Positions 32,848-39,513 of a stretch of 64,000 bases of DNA are shown here, piece by piece (positions within the stretch are counted from its first letter, which is position 1; every line of letters begins with the position of its first letter). Position numbers and translations under genes: made by a program. The DNA is from Actinoplanes italicus. Lineage in GTDB: Bacteria > Actinomycetota > Actinomycetes > Mycobacteriales > Micromonosporaceae. A model generated the notes under the pieces. It was not told the origin of the DNA. It did not search any database and saw only the letters and a list, made by a program, of their open reading frames with translations. Location: the NCBI RefSeq assembly GCF_003001815.1, contig NZ_PVMZ01000016.1, positions 1 to 64,000 of the forward strand, read 5' to 3'.

Positions 32848-33626
32848 ACCGCCGTCCCACCCTTCTGTCGCGCGCACCGTGCTCCCGCGTCGGTCAGCCA
32901 TCCGAGCAGTTGCGCCTGGTGCACCTCGGCGATCTCACGCAGCAGTGCCGTGTGCCGTTCCATGTCGCGCCGGGTGGCTTCGCCCGGAACGCCGTCGTCC
33001 GGGATCGGCGTGTCGATGTGCGCGAGCGTGTGGACGGCGGCGACCAGCCCGCCGGCGTTCGCCTGTGCCTCACCGGCCTGCCGGGCCGTCTCGGCGTCGC
33101 GCAGCGAGTCGGCGAGCCGGCCCCGGATCTCCTCGTCGGCGACGCCGAGGGCGTCCGCCATCAGCACGATCAGTCCGGCCTGCCGGATCCGGCCCCGGAC
33201 GGTGACCAGCAGGGCCCGGTACGCCTCGGCCAGCTCCGGCGTGGAGTCGAGGTCCGGAACCGGTCCTGAGGCGGGGCAGGGTACGGCGGTCTCCGGTACC
33301 GGGTCTCCGCGCAGGCTCGCAGCCGCACGCAGCTCATGCACGGCTGCCGCGACACGGTCACCGGGCCGGGCCTCAGCCCGTCCCTTGCCCAGGTACGGCC
33401 GGACCTCGTCGTCCACCCGCCTCGCCACCCGGTGCTGGTCGGCGAGGCTCATGGCGGAATCTCGCAGCACTTTCATCACCGGGGTGGGTCCGCCGTCCAG
33501 GCAGCGGGCCATCGCCGCCACCGACTCCTCGGCCAGCCGTCGGTGCAGCCGGCGTCGCCGCCGGACCGTCCAGAACGAAGCGACCACGACCGCGACGACG
33601 ACACTGACCAGAATCGTCTCCCTCAC
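32844..33626 (-). CDS. Single-pass membrane protein, first gene of Ubl operon
   Basis: A 260-residue protein with one N-terminal helix (about 5-20) followed by RRRRR, so the remaining 235 residues should be cytoplasmic. These are helical and acidic-basic alternating, with two Pro-rich linkers. No family is recognised. The GTG start at 33626 lies only 7 nt after a GTCCGTCAGA motif and has no clear ribosome binding site, compatible with a leaderless transcript. It begins an 18-gene run ending at 14958. Confidence 0.65.
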   Translation of the reverse strand: MRETILVSVVVAVVVASFWTVRRRRRLHRRLAEESVAAMARCLDGGPTPVMKVLRDSAMSLADQHRVARRVDDEVRPYLGKGRAEARPGDRVAAAVHELRAAASLRGDPVPETAVPCPASGPVPDLDSTPELAEAYRALLVTVRGRIRQAGLIVLMADALGVADEEIRGRLADSLRDAETARQAGEAQANAGGLVAAVHTLAHIDTPIPDDGVPGEATRRDMERHTALLREIAEVHQAQLLGWLTDAGARCARQKGGTAV

Positions 33627-33633
33627 GCTGTTC

Positions 33634-33643
33634 TCTGACGGAC
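33634..33643 (-). promoter_or_regulatory. GTCCGTCAGA motif at operon head
   Basis: The minus strand reads CTGTCCGTCAGAG, ending exactly 7 nt before the GTG of the first Ubl-operon gene. The caspase gene start at 39494 has the same motif at the same 7-nt distance. The position fits a -10 element of a leaderless promoter, with CGTC resembling ECF-type -10 boxes; it could instead be an operator. Confidence 0.55.
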
Positions 33644-33808
33644 AGCCTCGAGGCGCCGTCCGCCAGACCCGGATATCCAGGCGTCACGACCGGAGGAGAC
33701 CGCAATGACCACAGAGGCATCCGTCGTGCCACCATCGGGTCCGAGGGCGCACCATCGGTGGCTGAACCACGATTTCGCGACGGGGCCGTATCAGGGTCGG
33801 CCGGTCTC

Positions 33809-34021
33809 ATGGATCTGACGCTCGAGCAGCGCGACCGGATCCGGCGACTCCTGGAGGACGAGCTGCGGGAGGCGTACCGCCATGCGATCGATCGTGGCGC
33901 GTCCCGGGCGGTGGTGGAACAGGACGCGGCCGGCCGTCGCCGGGCATTGGAGGCGCCGGCTCGCCGGATCGCCGCGGAGGATCGGGGCGACGAGGGCAGC
34001 GGATTCGGCCGGGAACGCTGA
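33809..34021 (+). CDS. Tiny helical protein, paralogue of 45153-45377
   Basis: A 70-residue protein beginning MDLTLEQRDRIRRLLEDELREAY and continuing to an RRRALEAP motif, matching the protein at 45153-45377 closely over about 48 residues. It looks like a short helical bundle or coiled coil with acidic and Arg-rich faces. ATG 33809 is chosen because the paralogue starts at the same point. In both places it is next to a gene of the sigma-like family (34069-35199 and 45835-47025), here convergent. Function unknown; a partner or inhibitor of those proteins is possible. Confidence 0.6.
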   Translation: MDLTLEQRDRIRRLLEDELREAYRHAIDRGASRAVVEQDAAGRRRALEAPARRIAAEDRGDEGSGFGRER

Positions 34022-34068
34022 CGGGTGGAGGCGCGATCACTCCCGTCCACAGGTACGCGAGAGTCTCC

Positions 34069-35199
34069 TCACCCGGCGTCCGTTCCGGGGTGTTCGTCGA
34101 TGATCGACTGCACCGTGCGTACGATCCGCTCGACCCGTCGCTGGTCAGCGAGCGCTCCACTCACGCCCTCGAGCGGGTCGTGGGCGCCGTGCGGTGCCCG
34201 GTCGAGCGTACCGGTGGACAGGCCACCGAAGACCGTCCCGATCACCTCGACGACCGTGGGACCGGCCTCCTCACCGGCGGTGACCCGCAGGCCGATGGCA
34301 CGGACCGCGGCCTGGGCCAGCCGGACCAGCTCCGCCTCCACGGGGTCGTCGGGGGCGCCGAGAACCAGCGGGTTGGCCGGTTCGCCGTACACGTTCGCCA
34401 CCATCGGGGCCACCGGCGCCCGTTTGGTCCCCAGCGGCCGTTCCACGAACGACTCGTACCAGGACGGGCGGACCTGCATGGCGCGCAGCACCTGCGTGAT
34501 CTCTCGCTCGACGGTGATCCGGTCGCTGCCCGGCCAGTCGCCGAGAATGCCGGCCCGCTCCTGCGCCCACGAGTCCAGCGGCCACACCTCGGCGCCGGCC
34601 GTGTCGGTGACCCCGACCCAGACCAGGATGTTCGTGGCCAGAGTCCGCAGCCACCGATCGTCGCCCAGCTCGTCGATCAGCCAGACCGGCAGCCGCGGGC
34701 GCTGCAGTGCTCCGCGGACACCACGCCGCCGCCGGTGCGCGTTCACCGTGGCCGCGCCGAGCCGGGTCGTCACCCAGGCATCCAGGTTCTGGATCGGCTT
34801 CCGGGCATGGACGAGGAGATCTTCGACCACGGCCTCGACGTCGTCGTGGAACCGGTCCAGGCACTCGTCGGCGAGCTCTGCCACCCCGGCGGCACAAGCG
34901 GCGTGTCCCCGCTGCTGTTCGAGGCGCCGGGTCAGGCGGTTGAACACGAGCGGCCACACCAGCTCGTAGGCCGCGCTGGTCAGCTGCTGCCGGTCATACC
35001 CGCGGGCGTCGGCGGCCGCCTGGGCGAGACGCCCTTCGGAAGCCAGCCGGCGCAGGCGCCCGGTCCCGGCCGTACCGTCCGGCCGGTTTCGGGCTGACCG
35101 CGACGCGTACAGGTTGCCGGGTGGACTGTTCGGGGTCCGCTGTACCCCGCTGACCTGGCCGATTTCCGAACGTATCGCTCGCCCTTGGGAAGCCCCCAC
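34069..35199 (-). CDS. Sigma-region-2-like regulator, paralogue 1
   Basis: A 376-residue protein. Residues about 70-165 resemble a sigma-70 region 2: a helix AAYELVWPLVFNRLTRRLE, then LDRFHDDVEAVVEDLL, then NLDAWVTTRLGAATVNAHRRRRG, similar to the AWL...ARN...D.LRRRR signature. The middle part (WPLDSWAQERA... SWYESFVERPLG) is shared with two other proteins here. The last 90 residues form a separate helical domain also found as a stand-alone protein at 42383-42709. No region 4 helix-turn-helix is seen. GTG 35199 has AAGGAG upstream, as in the paralogue at 45835. It may be a real alternative sigma-like factor or a repurposed adaptor. Confidence 0.6.
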   Translation of the reverse strand: MGASQGRAIRSEIGQVSGVQRTPNSPPGNLYASRSARNRPDGTAGTGRLRRLASEGRLAQAAADARGYDRQQLTSAAYELVWPLVFNRLTRRLEQQRGHAACAAGVAELADECLDRFHDDVEAVVEDLLVHARKPIQNLDAWVTTRLGAATVNAHRRRRGVRGALQRPRLPVWLIDELGDDRWLRTLATNILVWVGVTDTAGAEVWPLDSWAQERAGILGDWPGSDRITVEREITQVLRAMQVRPSWYESFVERPLGTKRAPVAPMVANVYGEPANPLVLGAPDDPVEAELVRLAQAAVRAIGLRVTAGEEAGPTVVEVIGTVFGGLSTGTLDRAPHGAHDPLEGVSGALADQRRVERIVRTVQSIIDEHPGTDAG

Positions 35200-35321
35200 C
35201 GACGGCTCCTTCCGATGTTCGAGTAGCGAACCGGTTCAGCGCTCGAAACGTCGGTGAAGGTGACCGGCGATCGATGGTTGAAGCTTGGCGTAAGCCGGGC
35301 CGGTGCTCCAGGCCGCATCGC

Positions 35322-35381
35322 GGGTTACACCGCTTCGTCTGTCCTTTGCGCACGAAGGTCGGAACATGTCGCGGACGATCG
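35322..35381 (-). promoter_or_regulatory. Conserved block upstream of sigma-like gene (copy 1)
   Basis: Read on the minus strand this 60-nt block aligns without gaps to 45684-45743 (35 of 60 identical). Conservation is concentrated in CGATCGTCCG at one end and AAAGGAC...CGAAGCGGTGTAACCC at the other. It lies about 120 nt before the paralogue 1 start. Probably a shared promoter or operator. Confidence 0.4.
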
Positions 35382-35474
35382 GCGCTCGTGGCCGGTCATG
35401 TCCGGTCAATCGAAGCGGGCCGATCGGTCAGTATCGACTGGTCCAAAATGGATGCCGGGCGCCCGGCGCCGCTC

Positions 35475-36497
35475 CTACGAACCCGGCGGACGGTTCCCGC
35501 TGATGAGCTCGATCACCGTGGCGGTGATCCGGTCCATCCGGTCCGGGTCGTCGATCAGGACGAGGACCTGGTCCGGCCCGGCCTCACCGGTGCCTGGCGC
35601 CACGTCCGCGCCGTACGCGGCCGGCACGTCTCCGAAGACCTTTCGAAGCACGTCAGCAACCACGACGGCGGGATCCTCACCCCGCGTGATGCGCTGCTCC
35701 ATGACCTCTATCGCGCGGGCCGCCAACTGCCTCAGCAACCCGTCGATCCGCTCGTGTGGCGCAATCACCAGAGGATCCGGTTCGGCGTGAGTGCCGTCGG
35801 GATTACGGGACGGGAACCATACCGGCGCCCGCTTACGACCGAGCGGGCGTTCGACGTTCTTGTCGTACCAGGCGGGACGCCGTCGCATCGCGGTCAGGAC
35901 GATCTCGATCTCACGGGCGACCACCGTCTCACCGGCCGTGTGGTCGCCGGTACGAGTGGCCCGGCGCGTGACCCAGGCGCTCAGCGGCCACAGCCAGGCC
36001 CCTGCCGTGGCGGTGTTGCCGGCCCACTCGAGAATCGCCGTGGCCAGCTCGACGCGCCAGGCGTCGTGGTCCAGCGCGCCGGCGAGCCAGACCGGCACCC
36101 GAGGTCGCTGGAGCGCCCCCGCCTCGCCCCGGCGGCGGCGATGGCCGTCCACGGTGGCCCGGCGCAGGCGTGTGGTGAGCCACCCTTCGAGGTTGTCGAT
36201 GGGCTCGTCCGCGTAGGTGAACAGGTGGGTGAGGACCGCATCGAGGTCGTCGTGGAAGCGGTCCAGGCAATCAGGGGCCAGCTGACGCAGGCCGGCGGCG
36301 CACCGGTGGTGGCCGCGCTTGCGCTCGACGGGTCTGGTCAGCCGGAGAAAGAGCAGCGACCCGGCGATCTCTCCACCGCCCGCGCGCAACCAGCGCTGCC
36401 GGTCGGGCGCAGCGTTCCGGAACTCCTCCGCGAGCGATCCCTCGCTGGCCAGCCGGCGGACCTCGTCCGTCGCGGCGAACGGCCTGTTGTCGGCCAC
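35475..36497 (-). CDS. Sigma-region-2-like regulator, paralogue 2
   Basis: A 340-residue member of the same family: LDRFHDDLDAVLTHLF, NLEGWLTTRLRRATVDGHRRRRG, then PLSAWVTRRAT and the WYDKNVERPLGRKRAP segment, then the C-terminal helical domain (RAIEVMEQRITRGEDPAVVVADVLRKVFG). It is more diverged than the other two full-length members. The GTG at 36497 has CAGGAG 6 nt upstream. No DNA-binding region 4 is seen. It is transcribed towards paralogue 1, and about 275 bp separate them. Confidence 0.6.
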   Translation of the reverse strand: MADNRPFAATDEVRRLASEGSLAEEFRNAAPDRQRWLRAGGGEIAGSLLFLRLTRPVERKRGHHRCAAGLRQLAPDCLDRFHDDLDAVLTHLFTYADEPIDNLEGWLTTRLRRATVDGHRRRRGEAGALQRPRVPVWLAGALDHDAWRVELATAILEWAGNTATAGAWLWPLSAWVTRRATRTGDHTAGETVVAREIEIVLTAMRRRPAWYDKNVERPLGRKRAPVWFPSRNPDGTHAEPDPLVIAPHERIDGLLRQLAARAIEVMEQRITRGEDPAVVVADVLRKVFGDVPAAYGADVAPGTGEAGPDQVLVLIDDPDRMDRITATVIELISGNRPPGS

Positions 36498-36686
36498 GGC
36501 ATACTCCTGTCGATGTCGACGTTGCCGTCGGCGTACCGACCGGAGGCATGCGGGATCAGCGCGGCAGAGGCGCCGCGCCGTTCAAGGGGGTGTCACCGGT
36601 GCCAACCGGGTGCGGATCCGACTCTTCATCGATGATTTGGCATCGGCTGGTTTGCCGGAACGGTTCGCGGCGCCGGTACGGGAAAG

Positions 36687-36721
36687 TACGTACGCGGCGG
36701 CGCAGCGCCGCCGCGTACGTA
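36687..36721. terminator. Perfect 17-bp hairpin
   Basis: A 17-bp perfect inverted repeat (36687-36703 and 36705-36721) with a single-base centre lies 8 nt beyond the stop of the 36729-36953 gene. It probably terminates the caspase operon, and may also insulate the divergent-facing 35475-36497 gene. Confidence 0.7.
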
Positions 36722-36728
36722 TCGACCG

Positions 36729-36953
36729 TCAGGACATCTGGCTGGGACGAGGGCCCTTGGTCAGGTCCAGCACCACGGCGGACGTCGCCGCGCCGTTGAG
36801 GAACACGATGACGCTGTGCCCGTCCGGGTCATAGAGGCTCAGCTCCACCGACGTGCCGTTGAGCATGGCTTCCCGGACCAGCCGGACGACGCCTTCCGCG
36901 TCCGCGTCAGCGATGCCCCACTCCTGGTCTCCGATGATGAGCTTCTTGGTCAT
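36729..36953 (-). CDS. Small beta-rich protein paired with caspase
   Basis: A 74-residue protein with alternating strands (KLIIGDQEWGI, SVELSLYDPDG, SVIVFLNGAATSAVVLDL) and one helix (EGVVRLVREAML). It starts 27 nt after the caspase gene stop with a GGGAGAG ribosome site and ends just before a strong terminator, so it forms a two-gene operon with the caspase. No family is recognised with certainty; small partners of this type commonly accompany bacterial caspase or CHAT proteins. It could be a regulator or cofactor of the protease. Confidence 0.6.
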   Translation of the reverse strand: MTKKLIIGDQEWGIADADAEGVVRLVREAMLNGTSVELSLYDPDGHSVIVFLNGAATSAVVLDLTKGPRPSQMS

Positions 36954-36980
36954 GTCTTCTCTCCCTGTGTTGATGGGCCG

Positions 36981-39494
36981 TCAGGCCACGTCTTCGACCG
37001 TGAACGTGAAGGTGAAGTCCTGCGGGTGCCGCTCGTGGCGGCCGACCCCGAACTGCTCCTGAGCCAGCAGCGAAGTCCGGTAGAGCCCGATGCTCTGGCC
37101 CACCACTCCGGTGAGCAGTTCGTATGCCGTGTTCACCAGCACCGCGCCGGCGCCGGCGACGGCCACCGCGAGTGCGGCCTGCGGCGCGGTCAGGGCCAGT
37201 TGGGCCATCTGGGCCCCGGCGGCCTGCACCTCCGGGCTGGTGAACCTCTGCTCGAGCAGCGTGCTGAGCGCAAGGCTGCCGCTCGTGTCGCGGGAGACCC
37301 AGACGGCGATGTCGAGGAAGTCCACCGCGGGCCCGTGGTAGATCAGCGCGTTGTCCATCGGGAGCCGCTCGCCGTCGCGGACGTTGCTGAACCGCATCGT
37401 CTCGGCGCGGTAGACCGGCGAGTCACCGGCCCCACCGGTCAGCACCATCGCGTCCACCCGGATGTCGGCGCCGCCGAGCGCCCGGTTGCGGTGGACGATC
37501 AGCTCCGCGATGCGGACAGCGGCCCTGCCCGGCGCCACGCCGCGCGGCGACAGCAGTCTGATCGCCTGCTCGGGCCGGTCGTCCACCAGGAACCGGGGCT
37601 GCTCAGGGGTCGGTGGCCGGGTCGGGCTCACGGAGAAGTCGATCGGCTGGACGGCGTACCTGACTTTGCTGGGTGGGGCATCGCCAACCTCACGGCTGGC
37701 GCCGCAGGCGATCCGGGTGAGCAGGCTTTCCAGGTCCGACTCGCCGCCGCGCAGCCCGGTCACGGTACGCACGCCCTGCTGGCGCAGCACGCTGACGTCG
37801 ACCGGCCCGTCGCTGATCAACGCGATCACCGTCTCCGGCCGCGCGACCGCGGTGTCGACCGTCTCGGGCCAGGTCACCGGGACGCCGCTCAGGAGCCGCC
37901 GATCCGCGTCCCACCCGTGTGTGTAGGTCGCACCCGCGGCGAGGCGGATGCCGCTCGGGTCGGCCTCGGTCAGCACCGCGATCCGGGACGAGATGCCGAT
38001 GTCGAGGAGGGAGACGAACATCGCCTGGTCGCCACTGTTGTGCAGCCGGATGTAGATGCGTTCCTCGTCGTCGGCGAAGAGCATCGCTCCGGAGATCGGC
38101 AGTGGCTCCTCCCACCCGTCACGCACCCGGCCCCACTCGACCTCCACACCGTGCCGGAGCGGCCGCTGCGGATCGCCGCTCAGGCGCCGCAACGCGGTCG
38201 CCTGGGCTATCCGTTGAAGGTTGTCCATGATGGAGCTGATGCCGAGGGCCGTCGCGGGGTACGGCGCGTGCAGCGGACCGATTCCATCCCACACCACCAG
38301 CCCGCCCGAGGCATCCACGGCCACCCCGATGACGGCGTCGGCCTCGGGCCGCAGCAGCGGGCGCAGTGCGACGGCCCGAACCAGCTCCTCGACCACCGGG
38401 GTGTCCTCCGGAAGCCGCACCGGCAGCGCCGGCGCCGCCGTGCGGGTGAGGTGAGCGCGGGCGTCCGGCGGCACGGCGGATTCGTTCGTGACGGGTCCGC
38501 TGAGCCGCAGCCGGGCCGCCGCGGCGGTGGGCAGCAGCCGGTCCACCGTCGCTGTGCCGATCGATGGACCGTCCAGCGGTCCAGCCGCGCCGGCCGGCAT
38601 GATCGTGAACTCGTCGCCCGGTTGGACGCCCAGCAAGGGAGCGCCGAGCACGTGCACCCGCTCGGGGCCGGCGACCGCGACCGGCAGCGTGCTCGCCGGT
38701 TCCAGGTCGGCCGTCTCGAACGGCGGGCGGCCGGACGGCCCCTCCGCCTCCGGCCGCTGCACAGGTTGAAGATCCTGCACGTCGCGCCGGACGGCGTCGA
38801 GCAGCGTCGCCCAGTTGATCCGTACGCCGTGCGCTTCACGCAACGCCCGGGTCAGCGCGTCGGTGAACAGCCCCATCTCCACCCCGTCGCGGTTGGAGCC
38901 CTCCCACGCCGACTCGGACGGCGAGCAGGCGACCACGCGGACCGCGTGCGGGTTGCTGATCAGAGCACGCTGGTCCACCGGCAGGCCCGCCTCGACCAGC
39001 CGGGCGACGTGACGCTCGACTGTGGCGTACGCCGGGAGAAAGGGCGCGGGCCGCAGCAGCGACTTGACTCGCAAGGCGGTCTGCCGGGACATGTGCGCGG
39101 CATGGCAGCAGTCGAGCACGACGGTGGTGTTGAGGGCGACCTTGGTGAGCCGTGCGAGCAGGATGGAGAGCTCGACGCCGGTGATGCCACGGAAGTCGTC
39201 CTCGCTGGAGTCGTGGTAGTCGTCCGGCACGAGGAACTGCTGGTCCGGTCCGGCCGGGTCCACGAATCGGCCGCCATGCCCGCTCCAGTAGACGACATAC
39301 GCATCGTCCTGGCGGGCGTCCGCGATGAGTTTCTCGTACACGTCGAGGATGCCCGCCCGAGTGGCGTCCGGCGTGACCAGCCGGGTGACCTGGAACCCGC
39401 GGGGCTCCAGTGTCTGCGCCATCGCCTCGACGTCGTTGAGCACACCGGCGAGGCCGTTGGTCTGCGCACCGATCAGGAGAGCTTTTCGAGTCAT
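36981..39494 (-). CDS. Caspase-like protease (C14) with C-terminal domains
   Basis: An 837-residue protein. Residues 1-230 are a caspase/metacaspase p20-like domain with the His-Cys dyad: VVYWSGHGG (His73) and VVLDCCHAA (Cys130). Residues about 240-480 are a linker with small beta domains; residues about 490-640 (LFADDEERIYIRLHNSGDQ and following) resemble the DUF4384-type beta domain of bacterial caspases. A C-terminal part contains hydrophobic helix-like segments. ATG 39494 lies 7 nt after a GTCCGTCAGA motif; GTG 39500 is an alternative. It is followed by a small partner gene. Such enzymes cleave after basic or acidic residues in cell-death and defence systems; the target here is unknown. 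Confidence 0.88.
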   Translation of the reverse strand: MTRKALLIGAQTNGLAGVLNDVEAMAQTLEPRGFQVTRLVTPDATRAGILDVYEKLIADARQDDAYVVYWSGHGGRFVDPAGPDQQFLVPDDYHDSSEDDFRGITGVELSILLARLTKVALNTTVVLDCCHAAHMSRQTALRVKSLLRPAPFLPAYATVERHVARLVEAGLPVDQRALISNPHAVRVVACSPSESAWEGSNRDGVEMGLFTDALTRALREAHGVRINWATLLDAVRRDVQDLQPVQRPEAEGPSGRPPFETADLEPASTLPVAVAGPERVHVLGAPLLGVQPGDEFTIMPAGAAGPLDGPSIGTATVDRLLPTAAAARLRLSGPVTNESAVPPDARAHLTRTAAPALPVRLPEDTPVVEELVRAVALRPLLRPEADAVIGVAVDASGGLVVWDGIGPLHAPYPATALGISSIMDNLQRIAQATALRRLSGDPQRPLRHGVEVEWGRVRDGWEEPLPISGAMLFADDEERIYIRLHNSGDQAMFVSLLDIGISSRIAVLTEADPSGIRLAAGATYTHGWDADRRLLSGVPVTWPETVDTAVARPETVIALISDGPVDVSVLRQQGVRTVTGLRGGESDLESLLTRIACGASREVGDAPPSKVRYAVQPIDFSVSPTRPPTPEQPRFLVDDRPEQAIRLLSPRGVAPGRAAVRIAELIVHRNRALGGADIRVDAMVLTGGAGDSPVYRAETMRFSNVRDGERLPMDNALIYHGPAVDFLDIAVWVSRDTSGSLALSTLLEQRFTSPEVQAAGAQMAQLALTAPQAALAVAVAGAGAVLVNTAYELLTGVVGQSIGLYRTSLLAQEQFGVGRHERHPQDFTFTFTVEDVA

Positions 39495-39501
39495 GCCCAC
39501 C

Positions 39502-39511
39502 TCTGACGGAC
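39502..39511 (-). promoter_or_regulatory. GTCCGTCAGA motif before caspase gene
   Basis: The minus strand reads CCGTCCGTCAGAGG, ending 7 nt before ATG 39494 and just after the stop of the LuxR-type gene. The spacing to the start codon is identical to that at the Ubl-operon head. Confidence 0.55.
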
Positions 39512-39513
39512 GG

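Noticed and set aside
21315..33626. A type VII (ESX) secretion locus, because the Ubl could be YukD-like
   Set aside because: No EccC/FtsK-type ATPase, WXG100 protein or EccB/EccE-like protein is present. E1, E2 and JAB genes instead point to conjugation.
14958..33626. A known CBASS or Bil defence operon
   Set aside because: No CD-NTase is present, the E1 and E2 are separate proteins rather than a Cap2-type fusion, and the operon has about 18 genes with envelope and kinase parts.
35454..35467. GCCGGGC/GCCCGGC as a terminator after the 35475-36497 gene
   Set aside because: The two arms abut with no loop, so a stable hairpin would lose several base pairs; too weak to call.
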